From an uncultured Clostridia bacterium (GTDB lineage Bacteria; Bacillota; Clostridia; Peptostreptococcales; Anaerovoracaceae), in contig CALHKP010000011.1 in the NCBI GenBank assembly GCA_938034165.1, forward strand, positions 30,626 through 94,625: a stretch of DNA of 64,000 nucleotides, in the 5' to 3' direction. The notes under the pieces were generated by a model. It was not told where the DNA came from, ran no database searches, and saw nothing but the letters and a program-made list of their open reading frames with translations. Of the stretch, positions 25,001 to 35,055 are shown piece by piece. The position numbers were made by a program, and so were the translations under genes. Every line of letters starts with the position of its first letter. Positions within the stretch are counted from its first letter, which is position 1.

Positions 25001-27649
25001 ATGAAACTATCACCTATGATGCAGCAATATCTTGACATAAAAAAATCCTACGAGGACTGTATTTTGTTTTTCAGACTCGGTGATTTTTATGAAATGTTCT
25101 TTGATGATGCCAAACTTGTTGCAAGAGAACTGGAGCTGACTCTGACCGGAAAAAGCTGCGGGCTTGAGGAACGTGCGCCTATGTGTGGTGTGCCTTATCA
25201 TGCAGCCGAGACTTATCTTGCAAAGCTGGTAGAAAAAGGCTACAAGGTTGCAATCTGCGAACAGACAGAAAATCCCGCTGCAGCAAAGGGAATTGTCAAA
25301 CGTGAAGTAATAAGAATCGTTACACCGGGAACTGTTACATCACAGACAATGCTTAATGAAAACGAAAACAATTATCTGGCCTGCATATATACTTCCAAAG
25401 AGGGAATGGCAATTGCTTACTGTGATATTTCCACAGGAGAGCTTTGCGTGACTGAGCAGGAGCAGGATATTAATATATACGAAACAATCTTAAACGAGAT
25501 GGTTAAGATTGATGCAAGAGAAATTATAATCTGTCCGCATTTTGAAGATAAATACGGAATTAAAGACATAGAAAATATAACAGCAAGTTTTGTCCAGGTG
25601 CTGGGGGATTCGTATTTCAGCGACGAAACAGCCGAAAATGTAATAAATGGACAGTTGGGTAAGAGTTATGCCGCATCACGAGGGATTGCTGATAAAAGCC
25701 TTGCATTCAGATGTTTGGGAGCACTGCTTTCTTATCTGATGGAAACTCAGAAACAATCTCTTAAGCAGATTACCGCATGTACTTTTTACGAAATAGGATG
25801 TCATATGGCTCTCGACAAGTCGACTTTGAGAAATCTGGAAATAGTGCAGACTCTTTATGACAAGAAGCTGAAGGGTTCACTTCTGGGAGTTTTGGATAAG
25901 ACCAAGACTGCCATGGGTTCAAGGAAAATGAAAAAGTGGCTCAGAGAACCGCTGAATGATGCTGCAGAAATCAATCTGAGGCTTGATGGCGTAGAAGCTT
26001 TGACAGAGAATCCGCTGATGCATAATAATATCAGAGAGTGCCTTAAACAGGTATATGACTTCGAACGACTTGCAGGAAGGGTTGCAACAGGAAATGCCAA
26101 CGGAAAGGACCTTCTTGCACTGAAAAAATCCATAGCCGTTTTGCCGGAAATACTTGACAATCTTTCGGATGCAGATGCGGAAGTCATGTCCCTTATCTCA
26201 GATAAAATTCATGATTTTTCTGAGATGCACGACATGATAGAATCTGCAATTTCAGAGGATGCGCCGTACACAATCAAAGAAGGCGGACTGATTAAGGACG
26301 GATATTTTGATGAGCTCGACAATCTGAAGCTTTCAATAAAGGATGCGAAACTTTGGATTGCAAATCTGGAATCCAGAGAAAGAGAAAGAACGGGCATCAA
26401 AACCCTAAAGGTCGGATACAACAAGGTGTTCGGATACTATATCGATGTAACCAAGGCGAATGCCGATGCAGTTCCGGAAGAATATATACGAAAACAGACT
26501 CTGGTTAACAACGAAAGATTCATAACTCCGGAGCTCAAGGAAATGGAGAGTCTTGTTCTCAATGCAGAATCCAAGATAAACCAGATGGAGTATGAGCTTT
26601 TCACAAAGGTAAGAGAAAATATAGAAAAAGAAATATCAGCGTTGCAGGAAACGTCGGCTGTGATTGCAACCCTTGATGTTTTGTGTGCTTTTGCAGAGGT
26701 CAGCATGAGAATGGGATATGTTAAGCCTGTTGTGGACGAAGAGGATGAACTTGTTATCCAAAACGGTAGGCATCCGGTTGTAGAAATCACAGAAGGGAGC
26801 ACTTTCGTTTCAAATGACACTTATCTGAATAATACTGATACGAGTCTTGCGATTATTACAGGACCTAACATGTCCGGTAAATCGACATATATGAGGCAGA
26901 CTGCACTTATAGTGCTTATGGCACAGGCAGGATGTTTTGTCCCGTGTGATTATGCCAAAATTGGTGTTGTGGACAGAATTTTTACAAGAATCGGAGCATC
27001 TGATAACCTTTCTCAGGGTCAGTCAACCTTCTATGTTGAAATGAGTGAGCTTTCATATATTCTGAACTGCTCAACCGATAGAAGTTTAATCATTCTGGAC
27101 GAAATCGGAAGAGGCACAAGTACATACGATGGACTTGCCATAGCCCTTGCAACTGTAGAATATCTTTGTAACGAAAACAGACATGTGAGAACGCTTTTTG
27201 CGACTCATTATCACGAGCTTACGGAACTGGAAAAAAGAAGGGCAGGAATCAAAAATCTCAATGTTGCTGTTTCTGATGACGAGGGGGATATCGTATTCCT
27301 TCACAAAATCATTGAAGGCTCAGCCAGCAGAAGCTACGGCATTCATGTTGCAAAGCTTGCGGGAGTTCCCGAGAGTCTTTTGCAAAATGCCCAGAACAAA
27401 CTGGACAATTTAGAGAAGAGTTCTCAGAACGTAAATGCTTTGTTCGAAAATGCTCCGGAAAGTGAGCCTGTCAAAGCTGAAGAAACGAAAAAAACGGTGC
27501 CTGCAGAGGTTAAAGAAGAACAGATTTCTTTCTTTTCTACAGGGCCTGAGAGAGAAATTATTGAAAAGATAAAGGATATTGACCTTATGGAGCTTACTCC
27601 ATCAAAGGCCATTGCAGTTATAGAAGAACTGAAAAAAATTGCAAAATAG
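25001..27649 (+). CDS. mutS: DNA mismatch recognition ATPase MutS
   Basis: An 882-residue MutS. The mismatch-binding N-terminal domain has FFRLGDFYEMFFDDA (the Phe-x-Glu reader); the ATPase domain has Walker A GPNMSGKST (621-629), FTRIGASDNLSQGQSTF and the Walker B region LIILDEIGRGTSTYDG; the helix-turn-helix dimer region follows (GSASRSYGIHVAKLAGVP). Between the ATPase domain and the C-terminal tail is a short acidic linker. It finds mismatches and recruits MutL, whose gene begins 35 bases downstream. Confidence 0.97.
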   Translation: MKLSPMMQQYLDIKKSYEDCILFFRLGDFYEMFFDDAKLVARELELTLTGKSCGLEERAPMCGVPYHAAETYLAKLVEKGYKVAICEQTENPAAAKGIVKREVIRIVTPGTVTSQTMLNENENNYLACIYTSKEGMAIAYCDISTGELCVTEQEQDINIYETILNEMVKIDAREIIICPHFEDKYGIKDIENITASFVQVLGDSYFSDETAENVINGQLGKSYAASRGIADKSLAFRCLGALLSYLMETQKQSLKQITACTFYEIGCHMALDKSTLRNLEIVQTLYDKKLKGSLLGVLDKTKTAMGSRKMKKWLREPLNDAAEINLRLDGVEALTENPLMHNNIRECLKQVYDFERLAGRVATGNANGKDLLALKKSIAVLPEILDNLSDADAEVMSLISDKIHDFSEMHDMIESAISEDAPYTIKEGGLIKDGYFDELDNLKLSIKDAKLWIANLESRERERTGIKTLKVGYNKVFGYYIDVTKANADAVPEEYIRKQTLVNNERFITPELKEMESLVLNAESKINQMEYELFTKVRENIEKEISALQETSAVIATLDVLCAFAEVSMRMGYVKPVVDEEDELVIQNGRHPVVEITEGSTFVSNDTYLNNTDTSLAIITGPNMSGKSTYMRQTALIVLMAQAGCFVPCDYAKIGVVDRIFTRIGASDNLSQGQSTFYVEMSELSYILNCSTDRSLIILDEIGRGTSTYDGLAIALATVEYLCNENRHVRTLFATHYHELTELEKRRAGIKNLNVAVSDDEGDIVFLHKIIEGSASRSYGIHVAKLAGVPESLLQNAQNKLDNLEKSSQNVNALFENAPESEPVKAEETKKTVPAEVKEEQISFFSTGPEREIIEKIKDIDLMELTPSKAIAVIEELKKIAK

Positions 27650-27684
27650 ATAAGCTTATATAAAAGCAAAACAAAAAAGGACAA

Positions 27685-29628
27685 ATGATGATTAGAGTAC
27701 TTGAAAAGGATGTAGCTGATAAGATTGCAGCCGGCGAGGTCATAGAAAGGCCTGTATCCATAATTAAAGAACTGGTTGAAAATTCAATAGATGCAGAAGC
27801 AACTGCAATTACTGTTGAGATAAAAAACGGCGGAAAGTCATATATCAGAGTAACCGATAATGGCTGTGGAATAAAAAGCAGTGAAGTGAAAACTGCTTTT
27901 CTTCGTCATGCCACAAGCAAAATCAACAGGGCTGAGGATCTTGATTCCATAGAAACTCTGGGCTTCAGGGGTGAGGCTCTTGCCAGCATTTCGGCGGTGA
28001 CAAGACTTGAACTTATCACAAAGACAGCGGAAGAAAGTGCAGGATACAGAATTGTGATTCACGGCGGTGATGTTGTGGATGAGGGGGTAACGGGTTGTCC
28101 TGAGGGAACTACTTTTATCGTGCGCGATCTTTTCTATAATATGCCGGCGAGAGAAAAATTTCTCAAGAGTGATTCTGCTGAGAGCGTTCAGATTATAGAG
28201 CTGATGGAAAAACTTGCTCTAACCAAGGTGAACATAAGATTTCGTCTGATAAACAACGGAAATACCGTATTTTCCACATCCGGAAAAGGGGACCTTCTGA
28301 AGACTATACTTGCTGTATATAAAGAAAATGATTACAGAGATCTTGTAAAAATCGATTACAGAAGTGATGAAATGCATATTTACGGTTATATATCCAAGCC
28401 TTCACTGTCAAGGTCAAATAGGAGAAGTCAGTTTTTCTTTGTGAACGGCAGAACTATTAAGAGCAAAGTTCTCGAGAGAGGCCTTGCAGCCGGATACAGA
28501 GAAAGATTGTTTGAGGGAAGATATCCAATAGTTTTTCTCTTTACGGATATCAGGCCGGATATGCTGGATGTCAATATTCATCCGAATAAGAAGGAAGTCA
28601 GATTCGATGATGAAAAGTTGGTATCGGCAAAAGTTTCAGAAGCAATTATAGAGGCCTTGGCATCCAAGGAAGCGGTTGTTGATGTAAAAGAAGAGAATCA
28701 TTTTGCACACCTTAAGAGAATCGGGGAAGCAGAGGAAAGACCCAAAAAGCCTTTTAGCCGTGAACTTTCAGAAGGTGCAGAAGATGTCAAAACGCAGACA
28801 CAGCTTAATATAAAAGAATTTCTGAAAGGAAAGAGAAAAGCGGAGGATAATTTCGTAACTGAAATATCCGAACAGGGAACGAGTGTTTCAGTTGTAGTAG
28901 AGCCGAGCTCACGCTATGATACTGAGAAGCGGGAAAAATCTGTAAAACCTGCTGAGCAGAAGCCTGAAGTTTTGGTTTCTGAAGCACCTGAGGCAGAAGC
29001 AGAGTTTTTGATTTCGGCCGATGACTTTGACCTTTCACCTTCTCATATTCCTTTTGATTTTGACAGCCTGTCGGTGGGAGGTGCGATTTTCGGCACATAT
29101 ATCACTGCAACTGATGACAAGAATTTTTATCTTATAGACCAACATGCGGCACACGAAAGAATATTTTACGAAAAGCTCGTGGGTGAATATCTGGAAAGCG
29201 AGAAGCATTCGCAGCTTCTTCTTACAAATTTTACTGTGGATGTTCCTTCATCTATTGCTCAAGATGACAAAAGATGGCTTGAAATTGTAAGAGGCCTTGG
29301 TTATACAGTTGAACTTTTTGGTGAAAACACTTATGTAGTAAGAGGAATTCCGCAGTTTATGGAAATCTCAGAAGCGGAAGAATTTCTCAAATCCTGCATT
29401 GACAGCTTTGATGGAGAAAATGTGCTGAATAGGGTTGTGATAGATAAACTGATAACCAAGTCATGCAAAAGCGCCATTAAGGCCAGAGATTATATAAAAC
29501 AGAGCGAGGTAGATGCTTTGATTAATCAGCTGAAGGAGTGCAGAAATCCATTTTCATGCCCTCATGGAAGACCTACATTTATCAAAATGTCTGTTTATGA
29601 AATAGAGCGTATGTTCAAACGTGCGTAA
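27685..29628 (+). CDS. mutL: DNA mismatch repair protein MutL with endonuclease motif
   Basis: A 647-residue MutL. The N-terminal GHKL ATPase has KIAAGEVIERPVSIIKELVE, NSIDA, DNGCGI and GFRGEAL. A variable Glu/Lys-rich linker covers about residues 330-450. The C-terminal domain carries DQHAAHERIFYE (485-496), the DQHA-x2-E-x4-E metal motif of MutL proteins that nick DNA, as expected in a species without MutH. It also has the late CPHGRPTF motif. Two adjacent ATG codons (27685, 27688) are possible starts; AAAAGG precedes them. Confidence 0.97.
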   Translation: MMIRVLEKDVADKIAAGEVIERPVSIIKELVENSIDAEATAITVEIKNGGKSYIRVTDNGCGIKSSEVKTAFLRHATSKINRAEDLDSIETLGFRGEALASISAVTRLELITKTAEESAGYRIVIHGGDVVDEGVTGCPEGTTFIVRDLFYNMPAREKFLKSDSAESVQIIELMEKLALTKVNIRFRLINNGNTVFSTSGKGDLLKTILAVYKENDYRDLVKIDYRSDEMHIYGYISKPSLSRSNRRSQFFFVNGRTIKSKVLERGLAAGYRERLFEGRYPIVFLFTDIRPDMLDVNIHPNKKEVRFDDEKLVSAKVSEAIIEALASKEAVVDVKEENHFAHLKRIGEAEERPKKPFSRELSEGAEDVKTQTQLNIKEFLKGKRKAEDNFVTEISEQGTSVSVVVEPSSRYDTEKREKSVKPAEQKPEVLVSEAPEAEAEFLISADDFDLSPSHIPFDFDSLSVGGAIFGTYITATDDKNFYLIDQHAAHERIFYEKLVGEYLESEKHSQLLLTNFTVDVPSSIAQDDKRWLEIVRGLGYTVELFGENTYVVRGIPQFMEISEAEEFLKSCIDSFDGENVLNRVVIDKLITKSCKSAIKARDYIKQSEVDALINQLKECRNPFSCPHGRPTFIKMSVYEIERMFKRA

Positions 29629-29699
29629 GGAAACAGCAGAGTAGCGGCCGGAAAAATCGGAGCAAGCGCTTTGCAAAGACCTATTTGAAAGGATTTTTT

Positions 29700-30632
29700 A
29701 TGAAGAATAAGATTATTGCTGTCTGCGGTCCGACTGCGGTAGGCAAAACTAAATATTCCATAGAAATAGCAAAAGAATTGGACGGCGAAATCGTTTCCTG
29801 CGATTCCATGCAGCTTTACAAATACATGGATATAGGAAGTGCAAAGCCTACACCGGAAGAAAGAGACCAGGCAGTTCACCATCTTGTTGATGTGATTGAC
29901 CCAAGGGAGGATTTTTCTTGTGCGATGTATAAGCAGATGGCCCAGAGTGCGATTTCGGATATTGTGGCTCGAGGAAAAATTCCTGTGATAGCAGGAGGTA
30001 CGGGACTTTATTTGAATTCTTTGCTGTATGATATGGACTTTGATGAGGTTCCTCCGGCAAATGAGGAGCTGAGAGCTCAGTTATACAAAGAGGCAGAGGA
30101 GCACGGAGCATTGTATGTCTACAATAAGCTTAAGGCATTGGATGAAAATGCTACAAACAGAATACACCCAAATAATGTGAAGAAGGTTATAAGAGCTCTT
30201 GAGGCAGCTTCGGAAGGAAGAAACATAAAAGATTTTGCTACTGACCTTAAGAAAAACGAGGATATTTCGCCTATTCTGATTGGGCTTAACAGAGACAGAG
30301 CTGAGCTTTATGACAGAATAAACATGCGTGTTGATATTCTGATGCAGGAGGGCCTGGTTGACGAGGTGAAATCACTTATGGATTGTGGACTTACGGAAGA
30401 GAACATTTCCATGAAGGGCATAGGATACAAGGAAGTTATAGCTTACTTACAGGGAGAATACGATTACGATTTTGCTGTGGATCTGATAAAAAAGAATACT
30501 CGTCACTATGCAAAGAGGCAGATGACATGGTTCAGGCGCTATGATGATATGAAATGGTTTAATATTTCGGAATATGATAACGACGAAAGTTGTCTGGAGG
30601 ATATACTGATATGGCTCAGAAAACAGTTATAA
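29700..30632 (+). CDS. miaA: tRNA dimethylallyltransferase MiaA
   Basis: A 310-residue MiaA. GPTAVGKTKYSIEIA is the P-loop; GEIVSCDSMQLYKYMDIG, IPVIAGGTGLYLNSLLYD and TRHYAKRQMTWFRRY are standard. It transfers dimethylallyl to A37 of tRNAs reading U-initial codons, using the product of the isoprenoid route. The ATG at 29700 with GAAAGGA upstream is preferred to a TTG at 29685. It follows mutL by 71 bases. The hfq gene that often follows miaA is absent here; the 3' end overlaps a recombinase gene by 22 bases. Confidence 0.95.
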   Translation: MKNKIIAVCGPTAVGKTKYSIEIAKELDGEIVSCDSMQLYKYMDIGSAKPTPEERDQAVHHLVDVIDPREDFSCAMYKQMAQSAISDIVARGKIPVIAGGTGLYLNSLLYDMDFDEVPPANEELRAQLYKEAEEHGALYVYNKLKALDENATNRIHPNNVKKVIRALEAASEGRNIKDFATDLKKNEDISPILIGLNRDRAELYDRINMRVDILMQEGLVDEVKSLMDCGLTEENISMKGIGYKEVIAYLQGEYDYDFAVDLIKKNTRHYAKRQMTWFRRYDDMKWFNISEYDNDESCLEDILIWLRKQL

Positions 30633-31735
30633 TTCACAACAAAAGTGATAAGCCCGATAACATAGTCGAAAAAGAAAACAAAATATATGACGAGTGCAAA
30701 AGCATAGAAGATGAACTGCCGAGATTTATGAACAGTTTCTTTGTCTATCTGAAGGGGAATGTGTTACCGCTGACACGGCTTGCATATTTGCATGACATCA
30801 GATTTTTCTGCTCTTATCTCATATCAGAGACTGATTTGACAGATGCAAAGCAGATATCAGAAATTACGATGAATGATTTTTCACAGATTAAAGCCGTGGA
30901 TATCAATATTTTTATCGACTACTGCAGGCATTATACGGTCGAGGAAGACAAAAAAGTTGTCGTATACGAAAACAACAACAGGACGCTCTCTCGAAAAAAA
31001 TCGTCTTTGTCGGTGCTATTTAAATATCTGTATCGTGCCGAAATCATGGAAAAAAATATTACTGATGGTTTTGACCCGATAAAAGTTCAAAAACCGGGAG
31101 AGCGAGAGATAAAGGCACTTCAGGATGATGAGGTTATGATTATGCTGGATGCCGTAAGCACGGGAGAAGGGCTTACGGAACACGAGAGAAGATATTGGAA
31201 CAAGACGAAAAAGAGGGATAAGGCAATTCTGATGCTTTTTCTGACTTATGGATTGAGACTTTCGGAGCTTTCGCAGCTGAATGTGTCGTCTTTTAATTTC
31301 TCCAGAGGTGAGTTTAAGATTTTCAGAAAGAGAGGCAAGGAATCTGTAATGCCTCTTAACAGATCTGTAACAGCTGTCCTGGAGGATTACATATATAACG
31401 AAAGAAACGAAGAAACCGCAGTAGAAGAGCACAAAGACGCTTTGTTCTTTTCTATGCAGGGCAAGAGAATGACCGACAGGCAGATAAGAGAGCTTGTAAA
31501 AAAATATACGGCAATAGCGCTGAATACTACGAGAAAGGGCGGTTACAGTCCCCATAAGTTGAGGGCTACCGCAGCTACAAGTCTCATAGGGAGAGGAAAT
31601 TCCATCTATGATGTGGCAGCGCTTCTTGACCACGAACAGGTTACAACCACTCAGCTTTATGCCAGACACAAAGAGAATGTAAAGAGTTCCCTTGTAAAAG
31701 GTATGGAGTGGGAGGAAGAACGAACTGAAGAGTAG
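30611..31735 (+). CDS. tyrosine recombinase (Xer/phage integrase family)
   Basis: A 374-residue tyrosine recombinase. The N-terminal SAM-like core-binding domain (FMNSFFVYLKGNVLPLTRLAYLHD-like, about residues 35-60 onward) is followed by the catalytic domain: TYGLRLSELSQL (first Arg), HKLRATAATSLIGRG (His-x-x-Arg), LLDHEQVTTTQLYARH (His and nucleophile Tyr). It is longer than XerC/XerD by about 70 residues. ATG with GGAGG upstream, starting inside miaA, so it is in that operon rather than on a recent mobile element. Its target site is unknown; dif recombination is possible. Confidence 0.88.
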   Translation: MAQKTVIIHNKSDKPDNIVEKENKIYDECKSIEDELPRFMNSFFVYLKGNVLPLTRLAYLHDIRFFCSYLISETDLTDAKQISEITMNDFSQIKAVDINIFIDYCRHYTVEEDKKVVVYENNNRTLSRKKSSLSVLFKYLYRAEIMEKNITDGFDPIKVQKPGEREIKALQDDEVMIMLDAVSTGEGLTEHERRYWNKTKKRDKAILMLFLTYGLRLSELSQLNVSSFNFSRGEFKIFRKRGKESVMPLNRSVTAVLEDYIYNERNEETAVEEHKDALFFSMQGKRMTDRQIRELVKKYTAIALNTTRKGGYSPHKLRATAATSLIGRGNSIYDVAALLDHEQVTTTQLYARHKENVKSSLVKGMEWEEERTEE

Positions 31736-31820
31736 AGTGAATTATTCACCGTCTCTTTACAATAATAACAATATTGAGTTACTGTAATAGTATAGAGTAA
31801 ATGTGAGGGAAAATTTAATT

Positions 31821-33113
31821 ATGAATAGAAGTTTAGCTGATAAGTTACTTATCGAAAAGTTTGATGTTGCACCGGAAGTTCTTGATATGGTAAGAGAGGC
31901 GGAAGGCTCTCTTACAGAAAAATTCGCGCAGCTTGAAGATATTGCAATGTATAACCAGTATAAGGTTTTGCAGGCTTTTCAGGATAACAAAATATCCGAC
32001 AGGCATTTTGCATGGAATACAGGTTACGGTTATGACGATTCGGGTAGAGAAGCAATCGAGAAGGTTTATGCGCAGATTTTCGGAGCAGAAAAGGCTCTTG
32101 TGAGAACTAACATCGTAAACGGAACGCATGCCCTTGCGATTACACTTATGGGTGTTCTGAGACCGGGAGATGAAATGATTTATTGTACCGGAGGACCTTA
32201 TGATACTCTGGAGGAGGTAATCGGAATAAGAGGTGAGGGCATGGGCTCACTGAAAGAATACGGGGTTACATACAAGCAGGTCAATCTCAAGGAAGGAAGC
32301 CTTATTGATTTAGATGCTCTGAGAGAAGCAATAACAGAAAAGACTGCTATGGTTTGTTTTCAGAGAGCTACAGGATATGACTGGAGAAAGTCAATTACTG
32401 TGGACCAGATAAAGGAAGCTTGCGAGGTTGTTCACGGCATCAATCCTGATATCGTATGTATGGCTGACAACTGTTACGGAGAATTTCTTGACATAAAAGA
32501 ACCAACTCAGGTTGGTGTGGATGTTATGGCAGGCTCACTTATCAAAAATCCGGGCGGCGGAATTGCACTATCCGGAGGTTATGTATGCGGCAGAGAGGAT
32601 TTGATAGACAAAATCGCTTACAGGCTTACATGTCCGGGTATCGGTGCTGAGTGCGGTCTTACATTTGGTCAGACAAGGGCAATGCTTCAGGGTATATTCA
32701 TGGCTCCGTCAGTTGTGACAGGTGCGGTGAAGGGTGCTATTTTGTGCGGTAAGGTTTACGAAAATCTTGGATATCCTGTATGTCCGGGACCTGAGGATAC
32801 AAGAAGTGATATTATCCAGGCTGTTCAGCTTGGAAGTGCAGAGGCTGTTGTTGCATTTTGTGAAGGCATACAGGCAGCGGCACCTATTGATTCTTTCGTA
32901 ACACCAGTTCCATGGGCTATGCCGGGTTACGAATCCGACGTAGTTATGGCAGCCGGTGCCTTTGTTCAGGGTTCCTCTATAGAGCTCAGTGCAGATGCAC
33001 CTATAAGAGAGCCTTACAATGTGTATTTCCAGGGCGGATTGACTTATGAACATTCTAGATTCGGAGTAATCAAATCAGCAGACAGACTTCTTAAAAAAGG
33101 GTTGTTGAAATAA
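31821..33113 (+). CDS. methionine gamma-lyase family protein (YnbB-like)
   Basis: A 430-residue PLP enzyme of the methionine gamma-lyase/YnbB group, formerly called aluminium resistance protein. Visible parts: FGAEKALVRTNIVNGTHALA, RATGYDWRKSITVDQI and the lysine motif SLIKNPGGGIALSGGYV. The group probably cleaves carbon-sulfur bonds, but its physiological role is not settled. The ATG at 31821 with GTGAGGG upstream is preferred to the GTG at 31803. The stop overlaps the next ATG (AATAATGCG). In Firmicutes this gene is commonly near miaA, as here. Confidence 0.9.
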   Translation: MNRSLADKLLIEKFDVAPEVLDMVREAEGSLTEKFAQLEDIAMYNQYKVLQAFQDNKISDRHFAWNTGYGYDDSGREAIEKVYAQIFGAEKALVRTNIVNGTHALAITLMGVLRPGDEMIYCTGGPYDTLEEVIGIRGEGMGSLKEYGVTYKQVNLKEGSLIDLDALREAITEKTAMVCFQRATGYDWRKSITVDQIKEACEVVHGINPDIVCMADNCYGEFLDIKEPTQVGVDVMAGSLIKNPGGGIALSGGYVCGREDLIDKIAYRLTCPGIGAECGLTFGQTRAMLQGIFMAPSVVTGAVKGAILCGKVYENLGYPVCPGPEDTRSDIIQAVQLGSAEAVVAFCEGIQAAAPIDSFVTPVPWAMPGYESDVVMAAGAFVQGSSIELSADAPIREPYNVYFQGGLTYEHSRFGVIKSADRLLKKGLLK

Positions 33114-33919
33114 TGCGAGATGAAAATAATCAGGGAAGAAAACATAATTACAAAAAGAAATTCACAGAAGGAATCAGACAGGAAAAAGAGGATGTAAAGG
33201 AAAACATTGAGAATGCAAAGAAGAGCAAAGTTGCGGTCTCAATTTTTAAGTTTCTTATTCTTATAACCATTGTTGTGGCTATTCCTGTTTACATAGCAGT
33301 ATGCAAATGGGATTTGATTCAGAGCTTTGGAAGTCTTGATGAGGTTGTGGATTTTCTGAAAGGATACAAGGCAGAGAGCATTCTCGTATATGTGGGAATG
33401 CAGGTTCTTCAGATTGTAGTATCCATTATTCCGGGGCAGGCGTTTCAGTTTGCGGCAGGAATTCTTTATGGATTTTTGTTAGGGTTGCTTCTTTCAATTA
33501 TAGGAGCGGTTATTGGCACTACAATTACATTTTACCTTGCTAAAATCCTGGGACAGGATGCTTTGCATCTATTTTTCACAGAAGAAAAGTTTAATTATTT
33601 TGTGGAAAGACTTAATAGCAAAAAGGCATATACGTTGGTACTTCTCATATATCTGATACCGGGACTTCCAAAGGATATAATGAGCTATGCTGCGGGGGTA
33701 TCTTCTATGAACTTTAAGGCTTTTCTTGCAATATCAGTTGTGGGACGACTTCCGGGAATGGCAGGAAGTTTGCTTGTGGGTGCACTTTATTTCAAAGGGC
33801 ATTATGTTGCAATGTGGATTGTTGCAGCGGCAGCAGTAATAGCTTTTTTCCTCTGCATTATAAAACGAAAGAAAATCTTTGAATATATGGACAGATTCTA
33901 TGAGAAAATCACAGAATAA
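33113..33919 (+). CDS. TVP38/TMEM64 (VTT domain) family membrane protein
   Basis: A 268-residue membrane protein: a charged N-terminus of about 40 residues, a first transmembrane helix (FLILITIVVAIPVYIAVC), and the VTT core with GQAFQFAAGILYGFLLGLLL, then IGTTITFYLAKILGQD, LLIYLIPGLPKDIMSYAAG and a last helix. VTT proteins relate to DedA-type lipid transporters or scramblases. The exact substrate is unknown. The start overlaps the upstream stop. Confidence 0.9.
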   Translation: MRDENNQGRKHNYKKKFTEGIRQEKEDVKENIENAKKSKVAVSIFKFLILITIVVAIPVYIAVCKWDLIQSFGSLDEVVDFLKGYKAESILVYVGMQVLQIVVSIIPGQAFQFAAGILYGFLLGLLLSIIGAVIGTTITFYLAKILGQDALHLFFTEEKFNYFVERLNSKKAYTLVLLIYLIPGLPKDIMSYAAGVSSMNFKAFLAISVVGRLPGMAGSLLVGALYFKGHYVAMWIVAAAAVIAFFLCIIKRKKIFEYMDRFYEKITE

Positions 33920-33932
33920 GTTTGAAATTGTG

Positions 33933-33965
33933 GCCTTGTGCACCTTTGGTGCATGAGGCTTTTTT
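33933..33965 (+). terminator. rho-independent terminator after the VTT gene
   Basis: GCCT and TGCACC pair with GGTGCA and AGGC over a TTT loop (a TG/TG bulge interrupts the stem), followed by six T. It ends the mutS-to-VTT group. Confidence 0.88.
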
Positions 33966-33977
33966 AGGTATTTGAAA

Positions 33978-34012
33978 ATAAAAAAGGAGTGCAGCCCTAA
34001 GGCAACATTCCT
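33978..34012 (-). terminator. terminator for the DUF975 gene (minus strand)
   Basis: On the minus strand GGAATGTTGCC pairs with GGCTGCACTCC with two mismatches and one G-U pair, followed by TTTTTT. It lies 18 bases beyond the DUF975 stop and faces the plus-strand terminator. Confidence 0.7.
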
Positions 34013-34029
34013 TTCTTGGTGTATGTTAT

Positions 34030-35031
34030 TTAGTTATTATTTTCATCATCCTTCTTGTCGGAATCAGGTATGTAAGTGAATACCTGGTGTTCGTATTCAC
34101 TGTTGTTATTGTATTTTGGTTCTTCCGGTTTGTAGAAGTTATTTCGGTTGTTGTCGCGATTATAGAAGTCGCTACCGCTGTTATTGTTATTTTCGTTGTA
34201 ATCGTTTCTATAATTTGAATCAGAGTATCCGTTGCCCGCAAAGTTTGGTTCCTGTGGCTGTTTCTGTACGAGATGCCCTGAAACGATTTCGTAGAATATT
34301 GCAGTTGCGACGTTCTGGTATGCCGAAACCATGAAAATCGGAATGCTTGCAAATATTGCTACAACTTCCAGTATGATTGTGGAAACAAGGCTGTCGCCAA
34401 GTGAGAACGGTATAAGCAGAAGTGTTGTGACTATTTCAGCAAGTATAATCCATCCGATGAATGTAAGCTGAAGAACAAAGAAACTCCATTTGTTGTTTTT
34501 CATCATAATCTTTGATTCTGTTATGCATTCCATTACTTTCTTTTTAGGATTGTCAGCAAGTATAAAGAAAGCCTGAGAATATCTGAATCCTGCGATTATT
34601 CCCGGGATAATAAACAGCATTCCCCAAAGTACGATGAATACATATATCATAAACTGAAGCAGAAAAGCCTTTATCAGGAATTCGAATCCTTCGAAAAGTG
34701 TTTCTATTTTCATTTCTCTGGTTCTCAGGAATTTCAACAGGTATAGTGAAAGTCCAAGAGAAAATGGTCCTGTAAGCAGGAAGTCATACAGAGTTGTTAC
34801 AAAAGAAAAATCTGTAAGTCCTTGATTATAAAGCTCTAAATAAGAACCCGGATAAATACTCTTCAGCGATATTACCGCATTAGGAATAAAATCTGATATA
34901 ATCGAAGGCAGTGTTGATGTAAGTATAGAATAAATCATCATAGCCATGACAACTGCCGGCCAGTTTCCCTTGAGCGCATTTCTTGCCATAGTTCTGACGT
35001 TTGAGAAACTCTCTCTAAAAATAATGTTCAT
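34030..35031 (-). CDS. DUF975 family integral membrane protein
   Basis: A 333-residue membrane protein of the DUF975 type. It starts MNIIFRESFSNVRTMARNAL and has about six hydrophobic segments, among them LFIIPGIIAGFRYSQAFFIL, the usual conserved stretch. The last 90 residues are hydrophilic and very Asn-rich (NDYNENNNNSGSDFYNRD and on), unlike the helical core; such tails vary between relatives. Function unknown. AAGGAG precedes the ATG. Divergent from thiN. Confidence 0.85.
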   Translation of the reverse strand: MNIIFRESFSNVRTMARNALKGNWPAVVMAMMIYSILTSTLPSIISDFIPNAVISLKSIYPGSYLELYNQGLTDFSFVTTLYDFLLTGPFSLGLSLYLLKFLRTREMKIETLFEGFEFLIKAFLLQFMIYVFIVLWGMLFIIPGIIAGFRYSQAFFILADNPKKKVMECITESKIMMKNNKWSFFVLQLTFIGWIILAEIVTTLLLIPFSLGDSLVSTIILEVVAIFASIPIFMVSAYQNVATAIFYEIVSGHLVQKQPQEPNFAGNGYSDSNYRNDYNENNNNSGSDFYNRDNNRNNFYKPEEPKYNNNSEYEHQVFTYIPDSDKKDDENNN

Positions 35032-35055
35032 TAATTTAATCTCCTTATGTAAATA

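Noticed and set aside
29629..29699. Small gene or hfq between mutL and miaA
   Set aside because: The 71-base gap has no start with a ribosome binding site apart from that of miaA.
31738..31750. GTGAATTATTCAC hairpin after the recombinase gene as a terminator
   Set aside because: Stem of five pairs with no T-run; too weak to call.
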